Assembly: GCF_007743815.1 (NCBI RefSeq) | Contig: NZ_CP036265.1 | Location: 956,501 to 1,020,500, forward strand | DNA: 64,000 nucleotides | From: Alienimonas californiensis | GTDB lineage: Bacteria; Planctomycetota; Planctomycetia; Planctomycetales; Planctomycetaceae | Direction of reading: 5' to 3' | Shown: piece by piece, positions 19,202 through 28,109 of the stretch | Numbering within the stretch: the stretch's first letter is position 1 | How the letters are laid out: each line of letters begins with the position of its first letter | Program-made: the position numbers and the translations under genes | The notes under the pieces: model-generated | Seen by the model: the letters and a program-made list of their open reading frames with translations, nothing else | Told to the model about the DNA's origin: nothing | Databases searched by the model: none

Positions 19202-20302
19202 TCACCAGCGGAGCAGCGCGGCGACGCCGCCGTTCTCCACGAGGCCCTGGACGCCCTGGGCGAACTCGACGTCGGCGTCGGTCTGCTCGGCCAGTCGGAC
19301 CAGTTCCTCAACCAGCGCGATCGGCGTGACGTCTTCGCTGTCGCACAGCGGGCAGCGGTCGTGGACCTGGGCGAAGGCGGTGGTGCAGGCGTCGCACCGG
19401 CTGCCCTCGATCGTCACGTCGTGATCGACGGCCAACTCGTCCACGCGGCCGGTTTGCAGGGCGGTCAGCACGTCCTCCGGGCCGATCGCCCCCAGTCCGC
19501 CGGAGAGGGTTTCGTTCTGGATCCGCTTCCAGAGGGCCTGCTCCTCGCGGCGCTCCTCCTGCTGGAACAACCGCAAACCCTCCTCCACGAGGGCCTCCTC
19601 GGCGGCGTGCAGGTCGAAGCCCTCCGCGGCGATCACCCGCTCCTTCAGGCGGTCCGGCAGTTCCGCCTCAATTTGCTGGCGGGTCTCCTGCGAGCCCAGC
19701 AGCACGATCCGCTCCGGGCCGTGCTCCTTCGTCAGTTCGGCCAGCCGTTCGGCGACCTCGGCGGCGTAGCGGTGCAGTTGGCCCTTCCGCCGGCGGGCGT
19801 AGCGCTGCTGGCTCCAGCCGCCCTTTTTCACGCGGTTCTTCACGCCGCCCTTCACGGCCTCCTCCGCGTCGGCGACGGCGCCGGCGATCTGGAGGATGCG
19901 GGCGCCGTCGTTGTCCGCGGCGACCAGCAGGAAGGGTTCGTATTCGTCCTGCAACTCCGCCAGCGGCCGCAGGTTCGGGCTGCGGGCGGCGCGGAACGAG
20001 GTTTCCGCGGGCGTGGTCAGTTTGAAGCCGCGTTCGACCTTCGCCGCCGGGCAGGCCATCAGGCAGTAGCCGGCGCCCTGCTCGAACGACTCGCCGTCCA
20101 TCAAGGCGTTCAGTCGCTCCAGGGCGGCGTCGAAGTCGGCGAGGCGGTCCGGTTCGTCGTGCTCAATCAGCCCGCGGGCCGTGGCGGCCCGGTTCTTCAA
20201 CTCGCGGGCGCCGCCTTCGCCGGTGAAATAAAAGGTGAGGAACGACCGCGGCGGCCCCTCCAAGGCGGCGAGTTCGTGCAGGTTCAGATCGGCGAGGGAC
20301 AT
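19202..20302 (-). CDS. Bacterial archaeo-eukaryotic-type release factor homologue (baeRF/Vms1-like)
   Basis: A 366-residue three-domain protein. The N-terminal domain (FLTFYFTGEGGARELKNRAA) is followed by a central eRF1-like domain with KKGGWSQQRYARRRKGQLHR (Gly161-Gly162 at the position of the eRF1 GGQ loop) and a C-terminal alpha/beta domain with a four-Cys zinc site CDAC...CPLC (Cys303, 306, 317, 320). This is the pattern of bacterial homologues of eRF1/Pelota/Vms1, thought to release stalled peptidyl-tRNA in ribosome rescue. The Q of GGQ is W here, as in Vms1-type proteins that do not use Gln. ATG at 20302 fits the family N-terminus; a longer frame overlaps a palindrome. It is divergent from a YbdK gene; biological role inferred. 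Confidence 0.78.
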   Translation of the reverse strand: MSLADLNLHELAALEGPPRSFLTFYFTGEGGARELKNRAATARGLIEHDEPDRLADFDAALERLNALMDGESFEQGAGYCLMACPAAKVERGFKLTTPAETSFRAARSPNLRPLAELQDEYEPFLLVAADNDGARILQIAGAVADAEEAVKGGVKNRVKKGGWSQQRYARRRKGQLHRYAAEVAERLAELTKEHGPERIVLLGSQETRQQIEAELPDRLKERVIAAEGFDLHAAEEALVEEGLRLFQQEERREEQALWKRIQNETLSGGLGAIGPEDVLTALQTGRVDELAVDHDVTIEGSRCDACTTAFAQVHDRCPLCDSEDVTPIALVEELVRLAEQTDADVEFAQGVQGLVENGGVAALLRW

Positions 20303-20340
20303 GCGGCGCGGGGTGGAAGGGAGCGGAGCAGAACGTCGCC

Positions 20341-20370
20341 CCCAAGCCGGAGCCATGGCTCCGGCTTGGG
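20341..20370. repeat. 30-bp perfect palindrome
   Basis: CCCAAGCCGGAGCCA followed by its exact complement. It lies in the divergent gap between the release-factor and YbdK genes. Related to 19042-19061 and 27939-27962. Confidence 0.92.
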
Positions 20371-20555
20371 GGGAGGAAGATGGTCGCCCGTCGGTCCTGT
20401 TGGTCGAAGGGCGGCCGGGAGGAGGACGGCGGGGGGCGGCCGGAAGACGTGGGACGCCCGCTCTGCAACCGCCGTGCCCGAAACGGCATCCGGTTTGCGT
20501 CAGCGGTTCGAGCCGATCTTCGTCCCCTTCGATTCTCCATTGGATTCCGACCCTG

Positions 20556-21683
20556 ATGACCGCCCGGTCTTTCACCGCCCCCGACCCGGAATCGCTGACG
20601 ATGGGGTGCGAGGAGGAGTTCCAGATCGTCGATCCCTCGACCGCCAAGCTGGCCAGCCGGGCCGATAAGCTGAAGCGGGACTCCCATCTCAAGGGCGATC
20701 TGGCCCCGCAGAACGAGCTGCATCTGTCCCAGATCGAGACCGCCACCTCCATTTGCGGTTCGCTGGGCGAGGTGCGGGAGCAGCTCGGCGCCGCCCGCAG
20801 GGACCTGCTGGAGAGCGCCTCGCACTTCGGCCTGACGATCGGCGCCGCCGGAACCCACGCCTTTTCGGACTGGCACGACCAGCCGGTCACCCCCAAGAAG
20901 CGCTACCTGGGCATGGTCACAGATTACCAGTACCTGACCCGGGAATTGCTGATTTTCGGCCAGCACGTGCACGTGGGCATTGCGGACCCGGACCTCGCCG
21001 TGCAGGTGATGAACCGCTCGCGGGTTTATCTCCCCACGCTGCTGGCCCTGACGGCCAGCTCCCCCTACTGGCTTGGGGAGGACACCGGCTACGACAGCTT
21101 TCGCATGCTGATGTGGTTGAAGTGGCCGATGACCGGCCCGCCGCAGCCGTTCAAGGATCGGGCGGACTACGACCGCACCATCGACGGGCTGGTGCGGGCG
21201 GGGGTGATCTCGGACGGCTCGAAGGTGTATTGGGACGTTCGCATTCCGCGGGAACTCCCCACGGTGGAGTTCCGCGTCAGCGACGTGAGCCCCCGGCTCG
21301 ACGACGCCGTGATGCTGGCCGGGCTGGTGCGGGCGATCGCCCTGCGCTGCGCCCGGGCCGCCGCCGACGGCGAGCCGGACCCCAACCCGCGGCCGGAATT
21401 GCTGAAGGCGGCCAGTTGGCGGGCCGCCCGCAGCGGGGTGAACGGCGAACTGGTGGACGTCGCCGCCGGCAGGAAACGCCCCGCCGCCGAGCTGGTCGAG
21501 GGCATGCTGGGGGAACTCGCCGACGAACTGAACGACCTGGGCGAGGGCGCCTTCGTGCGGGAGCGGGTACGGGAGATCCTCGACGGCGGCAACAGCGCCG
21601 ACCGCCAGCGGGCCGCGGTCCAGCGCTCCGGGGAGGTCCGCTCCGCCGTCGACCTCGTGGTGCGGGAGACCGCGGAGTTATAG
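20556..21683 (+). CDS. ybdK: YbdK-type carboxylate-amine ligase (GCS2 family)
   Basis: A 375-residue GCS2-family glutamate-cysteine ligase-like enzyme; ATP-dependent formation of an amide bond between a carboxylate and an amine. Seen: MGCEEEFQIVDP at the N-terminus (metal-binding acidic cluster), NELHLSQIETATS, the GAAGTHAFSDW segment, RELLIFGQHVHVGI and PTVEFRVSDVSP. It lacks any fused glutathione synthetase. The family includes E. coli YbdK with weak gamma-glutamylcysteine ligase activity; substrate here is unknown. ATG at 20556 gives family length. Divergent from the release-factor gene across a palindrome. Confidence 0.88.
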   Translation: MTARSFTAPDPESLTMGCEEEFQIVDPSTAKLASRADKLKRDSHLKGDLAPQNELHLSQIETATSICGSLGEVREQLGAARRDLLESASHFGLTIGAAGTHAFSDWHDQPVTPKKRYLGMVTDYQYLTRELLIFGQHVHVGIADPDLAVQVMNRSRVYLPTLLALTASSPYWLGEDTGYDSFRMLMWLKWPMTGPPQPFKDRADYDRTIDGLVRAGVISDGSKVYWDVRIPRELPTVEFRVSDVSPRLDDAVMLAGLVRAIALRCARAAADGEPDPNPRPELLKAASWRAARSGVNGELVDVAAGRKRPAAELVEGMLGELADELNDLGEGAFVRERVREILDGGNSADRQRAAVQRSGEVRSAVDLVVRETAEL

Positions 21684-21828
21684 CGAACGCCCGGCGAACC
21701 CCGCCGGGACGGCCCCGCACGCCCTCCGAACCGGGGCCGCTCACTCGCTCTGGATCGGCTGGGAACGGTCGCCTAGGCTCCCGGGGTCCGGCCGCGGCGG
21801 CCGATCCCGCGATCTCCCCTGCACTGCC

Positions 21829-22743
21829 ATGTCGTCCAAACGTTCTTTCCCGCTGCGTTTGAACGGGCGCTTCATGCGGAGCCGGGCGCTGGCGCGGCTC
21901 GCGTCCAACCGGCACGGGTTGTCGCATCGGGAACTGCTGACGCTGCAATCCGGGCGCTCCAGCGTCGCCCCCAGCGTCGACCCGGAGCGCGTCCGGGCGA
22001 CGATCCAATCGCTGCGGCCGTACGCCGTCGACGGCGCCGAGTTGATCCGCCTCGGCCCGGCCACGGACGGCGGGTATCTCGTCCCGGACGATCTGGAGGG
22101 CATCGTCGCCTGCTATTCCCCCGGCGTGTGCAGCGAATCCGGGTTCGAGCGGGACTGCGCCGACCGCGACATGGCCGTCTTCCTGGCGGACGCCTCCGTG
22201 GGCGGGCCGGCGACCGCCCACCCGCGGTTCCGGTTCGTGAAAAAGTTCGTCGGCCCCGTCCCGAGCGAGCAGGTCGTCACGTTGGAGGGCTGGGTGAACG
22301 ACACCGCCGACGACCTCCGCACGCTGTCGGAGCAGGTCGGCGCCGACCCCGCCGGCGATCTGATGCTGCAAATGGACATCGAGGGCGCCGAATATACGAC
22401 CCTGCTGGCCGCCCCGGACGCATTAATGCGGCGATTCCGCGTCATCGTGCTGGAACTGCACGACGTCGACCATATTTTCTCCGAATCCTTTTATCGGATC
22501 TTCGACGGCTTCGTCGCCAAACTGCTGCACACGCACCTCTGCGTGCACGTGCATCCGAACAATAACATGCGGGAGTTTCGCAAGTTCGGGCTGACGCTGC
22601 CCAACTGCTGCGAAATTACCCTGCTGCGCCGCGACCGTGCGGCCTCGACCCGGCCGGTGACGGCGCTGCCGCATCCGCTCGACGTCGATTGCGTCGCCAG
22701 CGCCCCCTCGATCGGGCTCGACCCGGCGTGGCTGGGCCAATAA
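21829..22743 (+). CDS. FkbM-like SAM-dependent methyltransferase
   Basis: A 304-residue protein. DGGYLVPDDLEGIVACYSPG and the SESGFERDCADR pattern match the N-terminal nucleotide-binding region of FkbM-type/Methyltransf_21 proteins, and LQMDIEGAEYTTLLAAPDAL is the family's conserved acidic motif. The N-terminus is basic (MSSKRSFPLRLNGRFMRSRA) and has no signal peptide. FkbM relatives O-methylate sugars in polysaccharide or antibiotic glycosylation, so a surface glycan role is possible. It ends upstream of a palindromic element and a convergent gene. Confidence 0.72.
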   Translation: MSSKRSFPLRLNGRFMRSRALARLASNRHGLSHRELLTLQSGRSSVAPSVDPERVRATIQSLRPYAVDGAELIRLGPATDGGYLVPDDLEGIVACYSPGVCSESGFERDCADRDMAVFLADASVGGPATAHPRFRFVKKFVGPVPSEQVVTLEGWVNDTADDLRTLSEQVGADPAGDLMLQMDIEGAEYTTLLAAPDALMRRFRVIVLELHDVDHIFSESFYRIFDGFVAKLLHTHLCVHVHPNNNMREFRKFGLTLPNCCEITLLRRDRAASTRPVTALPHPLDVDCVASAPSIGLDPAWLGQ

Positions 22744-22776
22744 AGCGTTTCTCCGCAGAGCGTCCCCTTCGATACC

Positions 22777-22852
22777 AACCCGAAGCGTCAGCGAGGGCGG
22801 CGGGCGCCGCCCTCGCCCGCTACGCGGGCGTCCCTCGCTGACGCTTCGGGTT
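22777..22852. repeat. Palindromic intergenic element, copy 4
   Basis: Arms 22777-22797 and 22832-22852, 34-nt loop with inner hairpins GGGCGCCGCCC and GCCCGCTACGCGGGC. It lies in a convergent gap between the FkbM-like and carbohydrate esterase genes. Confidence 0.93.
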
Positions 22853-22925
22853 GTTGATCCAGGGTGTCGATTCGGGGTTCTGAAACAGGTTCTCTGCCCC
22901 TCGGCCTCTCAATACTGGCGGTCTC

Positions 22926-24578
22926 TCAATACCGCCCGGCGGTTACGCGGGGCCAGTCGTCGGTGCGGAAGGGCGCCGCCGGCAGGCCGCGGGTGTTGAA
23001 CAGCGTGATCTTCGGGTTGTCGGACCAGGCGTAGCGGACGGCGGCGATCTTCGAGACGCCCTCCGGCGCCGTGACCGTCACCGTGTTCGGGCCGGTCAAT
23101 TCCGCCCTGGCCCGGACGAACTTCTTGTCCGGCCCGGCGACGGCGAAGCCGAGGGCCTCGGTCGCGTCAGCCGAATAATCGTCCCGGCGGATCTGCAGGG
23201 CGTCGCCGTCGGTGTCGAACGTGATCGTCGCGGTCTTGCCGTTCAATTTCGCCTCTTTGAACCGCGGGCTGAGCTGGCCCGGTTCGTCCATGTCGTAGAC
23301 GGTTTCCAGCGCCGCCAGGGCCAGGCGTTCGCCGACGTCCTTTTTATTGCGGGGGTGAATGTCCTTCGCCTCGCCGGTATCGAGAATCACCGCCTGCCCC
23401 ACGTCCGGCAGTTCGTCCAGCGTTTTGTCCTGGGCTTCCCGCAGCTCCGCCCATTCGGAGCCGGCGTTCGGGTCCTCCTTGTAGTCCATATAGTTGGCGA
23501 GCTGGACCCAGAAGAACGGCAGATTCTGGCCGAACTGCTCCCGCCAGTCCTCGATCATCGCGGGGAAGATTTCGTCATATTGTTCCGCCCGGCCGGCGTT
23601 CGTTTCGCCCTGATACCAGATCGCTCCCTTGAGGGCGAAGGGCACCAGCGGGGCGATCATGCCGTTGTTGAGGTTCGCCGGGTGGTGGGGGTGGGTGGGG
23701 CCGTATTTGCCGTTCCAGTTGCCGTCGGACGCTTGGCCGGCTTTGGCCTCGGCGTCGTATTTTTCCCAGCGCTCCAGCAGCGGGCCGGCAGTTTCGAGGG
23801 TCTCCAACGTCTCCGTGCGAGTCCAGGCCTCGGACGGCGTGCCGCCCCAACTGGAATCGATTAGGCCGACCGGGTTGCCGGTCGCGTGATGAATGGTCTG
23901 ACCGAAGTGATAGCCGACCGCGGAGAAGTTCGCCGCGGCCTCGGGGCTGAGTTTGACCCACTGGGCGGCGGACGGCTCGCCCTGCCCCGGCTGGCCCTTC
24001 AGGGTCGTCTGCGGTTCGCGGACGCTGTTCTTGGGCACGGTGAACAGGCGGATCTCGTCGCTCTTGGCGGCCTGCACGTCGCGGGCGCCGTCGAGGGTGT
24101 TGTTCAGCGGCCATTCCATATTGGACTGCCCGCTGCACAGCCAGACGTCGCCGACGAGCACGTCGGTATAAATCTTCCGGTCGGCAGTGTCCGCGGCGGC
24201 CTCGTCTTTGAGAGCGCTCGCCGCGGAGTAATCCTCTTTGACGTCCGGCACGTCGGCGACGACCAGCGTCAGCGTCGTCCCCGACTTGAACGGGCCGACC
24301 TCGGTCTGCCAGCGGCCGGCCTCGTCCGCGGTGGCGAAGACGATCGCCTCATTGGTCTTCTCCAACCCCTCGGCCTTGCCGCTTTCGACGACGAAGGCGG
24401 AGACGGCCACCGTCCCGCCCGGCTCGGTGGCGCCGAACACCGGGGCCTTCACCCCGGCCTGCAACACCATTGAATCGCCGAAGATCGGGGCCGGCGTGAC
24501 CTCCGCGGCGGCGGGGGCGGCCAGGCCGGCCAGCAGCAGGGCCGGACAGAGCGAACCGAGAGCGAGCGGTCGGAGCAT
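22926..24578 (-). CDS. Sialate O-acetylesterase-like SGNH hydrolase
   Basis: A 550-residue secreted carbohydrate esterase. A signal peptide (LALGSLCPALLLAGLAAPAA) is followed by the beta-sandwich N-terminal region and the SGNH motif GDVWLCSGQSNMEWP (nucleophile Ser in GQSNM). Further blocks are GLIDSSWGGTPSEAW, IWYQGETNAGR and DIHPRNKKDVGERLAL (Asp-x-x-His), completing the triad. It removes acetyl groups from sugars, probably in degrading algal or marine polysaccharides, a common planctomycete activity. It is isolated between two repeat-bearing gaps. Confidence 0.88.
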   Translation of the reverse strand: MLRPLALGSLCPALLLAGLAAPAAAEVTPAPIFGDSMVLQAGVKAPVFGATEPGGTVAVSAFVVESGKAEGLEKTNEAIVFATADEAGRWQTEVGPFKSGTTLTLVVADVPDVKEDYSAASALKDEAAADTADRKIYTDVLVGDVWLCSGQSNMEWPLNNTLDGARDVQAAKSDEIRLFTVPKNSVREPQTTLKGQPGQGEPSAAQWVKLSPEAAANFSAVGYHFGQTIHHATGNPVGLIDSSWGGTPSEAWTRTETLETLETAGPLLERWEKYDAEAKAGQASDGNWNGKYGPTHPHHPANLNNGMIAPLVPFALKGAIWYQGETNAGRAEQYDEIFPAMIEDWREQFGQNLPFFWVQLANYMDYKEDPNAGSEWAELREAQDKTLDELPDVGQAVILDTGEAKDIHPRNKKDVGERLALAALETVYDMDEPGQLSPRFKEAKLNGKTATITFDTDGDALQIRRDDYSADATEALGFAVAGPDKKFVRARAELTGPNTVTVTAPEGVSKIAAVRYAWSDNPKITLFNTRGLPAAPFRTDDWPRVTAGRY

Positions 24579-24925
24579 GGATTTTGAGACGGTGAGCGAG
24601 AACGGAACGGCGCACGCTAATGCCGCCCGCCCAGGGGTTCAACCGGCGCCGGAGCCCCGCCCCGTAGCGGCGGCTTCCAGCCGCCGACTCTCGACGCGGC
24701 CCGTGGAACGCGTCCGCTCGCTCCGCTCACGGGCGGCGGCAGGATGCCGCCGCTACGAAAGAACGCGGTCGGTTCGTCGCGGACCCCGCAAACCCCCCGC
24801 CGAGCGATCAATTCCGCGTTCTCAAACATTTGCCCGGACGCCGCCGCGATTCGCGGGATCGCCCTTGTGGACGGGCGTTCATATCACACACTGCGGGACG
24901 GTCCTGATCTCATTCGGAGTCTGAT
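24579..24925. other. 347-bp divergent region with a long palindrome
   Basis: Between the esterase and the HTH-repeat gene no frame looks coding. It contains the palindromic element 24663-24757 and, near 24916, GGAG spaced for the next gene's ATG. Promoters for both flanking genes should lie here; none is clear. Confidence 0.6.
24663..24757. repeat. Palindromic element, CGTAGCGGCGGC family
   Basis: CGTAGCGGCGGC (24663-24674) is repeated inverted at 24746-24757. Inner hairpins GGCGGC-TTCCA-GCCGCC and GGCGGC-AGGAT-GCCGCC lie at the two ends of the loop. It belongs to a palindrome type distinct from the CCCGAAGCGTC family. Confidence 0.85.
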
Positions 24926-25654
24926 ATGCACCGGCCCCCCCACGACCCGCCCCCGCCGGCCGCGATCCCGCCGGAACTCGCCGCGTTCTTCAACCCGCCG
25001 CCGCTCCCGGCGCCGCCGGATCCGGCGGCGTTGCGGAGGCGGGAGGAAGAGCGGCTCGCCAGGAAACGGGCGAATTTCGCGTCGCTGTATTCGTTGGAAA
25101 CCCAGCGGGCGGAGAAGGCCCGGCGGGAAAAGCTGCGGGCGGCGCTGACGACCGGGCCGCTGGCCGGCGTGCCCGCGTTGGGCGACGCGGAGCCGACGGC
25201 GGGCTGCCGCCCGGACCTCTGGCCGCCGCGGCCGAGGCGGCCGCGGGGCGTGGCCGGCCGGCACGGCGACACCTGGAGCCGGCGGCGGTTGGTCGGCCTC
25301 GTCCGGCGGTTCGCGAGGGCCCGCGGGGCGGACTTCGGCGTGCTGGAGTTCTGCCGCTGGGCCGGCGTGGCCAGTTCGACGCTCTATCGCCACGCCGGCA
25401 GCTGGCCGGCGCTGCGGACCGCCGCCGGGCTGCCGCCCGCGATGACCGCCCCCGACCGCCGGGCCGCCACGCTGGCGGGGCTGCTGCGGACGTTGCATCT
25501 GAACCGCCATCGTTCCCGGCCGCTCTCCGGCGCCGAACTGGCCCGCTGCGCCGGCGTGAGCCGCTCCGTGGTGGGCGCCTACGGCGGCGTGCGGCACCTG
25601 CGGGATCTGTATCGGCAATGGGCCCGGCCGAGCGAGGAGGCGAACGGCCGATGA
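24926..25654 (+). CDS. Protein with two HTH-like repeats (HNH-associated repeat type)
   Basis: A 242-residue basic protein. The N-terminal ~95 residues are Pro-rich then charged ([15 protein letters not shown]). Two related helical units follow: [20 protein letters not shown]...[20 protein letters not shown] and [20 protein letters not shown]...[20 protein letters not shown]. The S-T-x-Y/F-x-SW-x-A-L-x-x-AGL ending of the first unit resembles the short helix-turn-helix repeats found attached to HNH homing nucleases, but no nuclease motif is present. DNA binding is inferred. GGAG 7 nt upstream supports ATG at 24926. Ends next to a palindromic element. Confidence 0.6.
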   Translation: MHRPPHDPPPPAAIPPELAAFFNPPPLPAPPDPAALRRREEERLARKRANFASLYSLETQRAEKARREKLRAALTTGPLAGVPALGDAEPTAGCRPDLWPPRPRRPRGVAGRHGDTWSRRRLVGLVRRFARARGADFGVLEFCRWAGVASSTLYRHAGSWPALRTAAGLPPAMTAPDRRAATLAGLLRTLHLNRHRSRPLSGAELARCAGVSRSVVGAYGGVRHLRDLYRQWARPSEEANGR

Positions 25655-25682
25655 ACCGGGTTCGGAACGACGAACGTCCACC

Positions 25683-25768
25683 AACCCGAAGCGTCAGCGA
25701 GGGCCTCCGCGCAGCGGAGGCGGGCTCCCGTCGGGCTGCGCCCGACGCCCTCGCTGACGCTTCGGGTT
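25683..25768. repeat. Palindromic intergenic element, copy 5
   Basis: Arms 25683-25703 and 25748-25768, 44-nt loop with inner hairpins CCTCCGC-GCAG-CGGAGG region and CGTCGGG-CTG-CGCCCGACG. Outward the match extends CCACCAACC/GGTTGGTGG. Convergent gap between the HTH-repeat gene and the GH16 gene. Confidence 0.94.
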
Positions 25769-25863
25769 GGTGGCCGAAACGCGGGCGGGCCGCGGCGTCT
25801 CGTCGAACCGGCGTGAACGGCCGCCTCCCTGCCGGTCGGGGCTCGGGTCGACCGGCGGCCGGG

Positions 25864-26952
25864 TTATCGGGCCCGTTGATAAACCCGCACGTAATCGACC
25901 AGCAACGTCTGCGGGAAGGCGTCCGGGGGGAGGCGGTCGGCCTGTTGATCGACGTTCTCAAAGAACCGGCCGTCGACGGCGACGTTGATCAGCAGATGAA
26001 AGGGCGCGTCGAACGGGGCGGAGGGGTTCTCGCGGGCCGCTTCGGAGAACCATTCGTCCTTGGTGCGGGTCTGCACGAGCTGGTCGTCGACGAACCATTG
26101 GATCGCGTCGGCGGTCCACTCGACGGCGTAGGTGTGAAAGGCCTCGGCGGCGTTCTCGTTCGGGAACTCGTAGGCGTGGGCGACGTATTGATTGCGGGGC
26201 CAGCCGCCGCCGAAATGCAGGGCGCCGGTGGTCTCCTGCACGGCGCTGCCGCGGGATTCGAGGATGTCGATCTCCCCGCCGGCGGCCCAGCCGCCGTAGG
26301 GGGAGTCGGTGGGCAGCATCCAGACCGCCGGCCAGATGCCCTCCCCGCCGGGGACCTTCGCCCGGACTTCGAAGCGGCCGAAGGTCCACTCCCCCCGGCC
26401 GCGGGTGCGGAGGCGGGCGCTGGAATAGGGCTGGGTTTTGCCGTCGCTGGTGGTGTGCGGGTCGCGATAGACGGCGAGGTGCAGATTCCCGTCCTTCACG
26501 AAGGCGTATTTCTCGTCGACGCGGTAGGCCTGCCGCTCGTTGTTGCCGCCGCCGAGGTTGTTCTCCTCCTTGCCCCACTTGGTGAGGTCCAACTTGTCCC
26601 CGTCGAACTCGTCCTGCCAGACCAGCGCCCAGCCGTCCGGCCGCACGGCCCGGTACTCCCCGGCGGGCAGCAGGCGGGTCAGGGACTCGCCGGTTCCGCG
26701 GACCGCCGTGCCGACGTTCTCCCAGGCGTCGCCGTCGCGGCGTTGGAGTTGATACAGCCGGCCCTCCTGCGTGGGAAAGGAGACCTCCACGGCCGGGGCG
26801 GTCGCCACGGCGACGACCTCCGCCGGGCCGCCGGGGACGGGGTCGGCCCCGGCGAGCGTGGAGACGAGCAACAGCGGGGCGAGGACGAACACGGGCGAGC
26901 GGGTGCGGGAACGGGGGCGAACGGGCGGACGAGCCGCTCCACGGGACCGCAC
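25864..26952 (-). CDS. Glycoside hydrolase family 16 enzyme
   Basis: A 362-residue secreted GH16 enzyme. An N-terminal signal/anchor ([17 protein letters not shown]) is followed by a short beta domain and the GH16 catalytic domain from about residue 115 ([20 protein letters not shown]). The catalytic motif [11 protein letters not shown] supplies the E-x-D-x-x-E acidic residues; [11 protein letters not shown] and YVRVYQRAR are typical. GH16 enzymes cut beta-1,3/1,4-glucans, agar, carrageenan or porphyran; the exact substrate cannot be read from this. It lies between a palindromic element and the phosphoesterase gene. Confidence 0.92.
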   Translation of the reverse strand: MRSRGAARPPVRPRSRTRSPVFVLAPLLLVSTLAGADPVPGGPAEVVAVATAPAVEVSFPTQEGRLYQLQRRDGDAWENVGTAVRGTGESLTRLLPAGEYRAVRPDGWALVWQDEFDGDKLDLTKWGKEENNLGGGNNERQAYRVDEKYAFVKDGNLHLAVYRDPHTTSDGKTQPYSSARLRTRGRGEWTFGRFEVRAKVPGGEGIWPAVWMLPTDSPYGGWAAGGEIDILESRGSAVQETTGALHFGGGWPRNQYVAHAYEFPNENAAEAFHTYAVEWTADAIQWFVDDQLVQTRTKDEWFSEAARENPSAPFDAPFHLLINVAVDGRFFENVDQQADRLPPDAFPQTLLVDYVRVYQRAR

Positions 26953-27168
26953 GGGTCGGCGGTCGGCAAGCGGGAACGGATCGCCCCGACCGGGCGGCGG
27001 GCGGCGGTTTCGACGGGGCGTTTCCGCCCTCGCGCCGCCGGCCTCTCCCGCCCGGGCGGCCCGCCGACCGGCGGTTGTGCGCCGCGGTCCGCCCCCGTAC
27101 GCTGTCTCGATTCAACCCGCCCCCGGGGTACTCCGTCTCTTTTTTCTTCCTGGCCCGAGCCCCGGTCC

Positions 27169-27924
27169 GTGCGCGCCATTCTCTCCGACATTCACGGAAA
27201 TCTGGAGGCGCTGGAGGCCGTCCTCGCGGACATTGACGGCCTGAACGGCGGGTCCGGGGTGGACGAGATCTACTGCCTCGGCGACGTGATCGGCTACGGC
27301 CCGGACCCGGCGGCCTGCATCGATCTCGTCCGCGACCGCTGCGCCCTGACCCTGCTGGGGAACCACGACCAGGCCAGTCTGTTCGATCCGGAGGGGTTCA
27401 ACAAGACCGCCGAACGCGCGATCTTCTGGACCCGCCGCACGCTGGAGAACGGCCGCGGCGCTGCGGAGCGGTTCGACTTCCTCGGCGAGTTGCCCCGCAC
27501 CCACGCCGAACGCGGCGAAACGCTGCTGTTCGTCCACGGCAGCGCCCGCAACCCGCTGAACGAGTACGTCTTCCCGGAGGACATCTATAACGGGCCGAAG
27601 ATGTCCAAGATCTTTCAGCTCGTCGGGCGGCACTGCTTCCAGGGGCACACGCACATCCCCGGGGTGTTCACGGAGGACCTGGACTTCCTCAGCCCCGCCG
27701 ACCTGGACGGGCAGTACACGCTGGGCGCCGCCAAGGCGCTGGTGAACGTCGGCAGCGTGGGCCAGCCGCGCGACGGCGACGCCCGGGCCAGCTACGTGAC
27801 CCTGGAGGGCGATCGCCTGACGTTCCGCCGCGTCGAGTACGATCACCGCGCCACCGCGGAAAAGATCTACGAGATTCCGGAACTCGACAACTACCTCGGC
27901 GACCGCCTGGCCAACGGGCAGTAG
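27169..27924 (+). CDS. Metallophosphoesterase (YfcE/MJ0936-like)
   Basis: A 251-residue calcineurin-like phosphoesterase starting at GTG 27169. The five metal-site blocks are visible: [21 protein letters not shown], and later VHGS and QGHTH. The order and length fit the small YfcE-like class, which hydrolyses phosphodiesters; cellular substrate unknown. It stands 186 nt upstream of yidC with a palindrome between. Longer open frames start in a GC-rich, Arg-rich region and were not used. Confidence 0.87.
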   Translation: MRAILSDIHGNLEALEAVLADIDGLNGGSGVDEIYCLGDVIGYGPDPAACIDLVRDRCALTLLGNHDQASLFDPEGFNKTAERAIFWTRRTLENGRGAAERFDFLGELPRTHAERGETLLFVHGSARNPLNEYVFPEDIYNGPKMSKIFQLVGRHCFQGHTHIPGVFTEDLDFLSPADLDGQYTLGAAKALVNVGSVGQPRDGDARASYVTLEGDRLTFRRVEYDHRATAEKIYEIPELDNYLGDRLANGQ

Positions 27925-27938
27925 CGCCTCGGCCACCT

Positions 27939-27962
27939 AAGCCGGACGCATGCGTCCGGCTT
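27939..27962. repeat. 24-bp perfect palindrome AAGCCGGACGCA...
   Basis: AAGCCGGACGCA followed by its exact complement, then GGGG. Same family as 20341-20370 by its AAGCCGGA ends. It lies between the phosphoesterase stop and yidC. Confidence 0.92.
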
Positions 27963-28109
27963 GGGGTCCGTGGGGTGGATGATTCGCCCCGCTCTGCGAA
28001 GATCACCCCGACATGGGGAAGTTCCCCGCCCCCCCGGGAAGATCCTCGCCCCCCCGGCGAAGCCCCCTTCGTCTCGCCCCCGCTCTTTCGCTCCACCCGC
28101 GTTCGCCCC

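Noticed and set aside
19184..20668. 494-residue plus-strand frame antisense to the release-factor gene
   Set aside because: No domain; the minus-strand product matches a known fold.
25618..27924. Long 768-residue plus-strand frame ahead of the phosphoesterase
   Set aside because: Everything before 27169 is antisense to the GH16 gene and contains a palindromic element; only the last 251 residues are protein-like.
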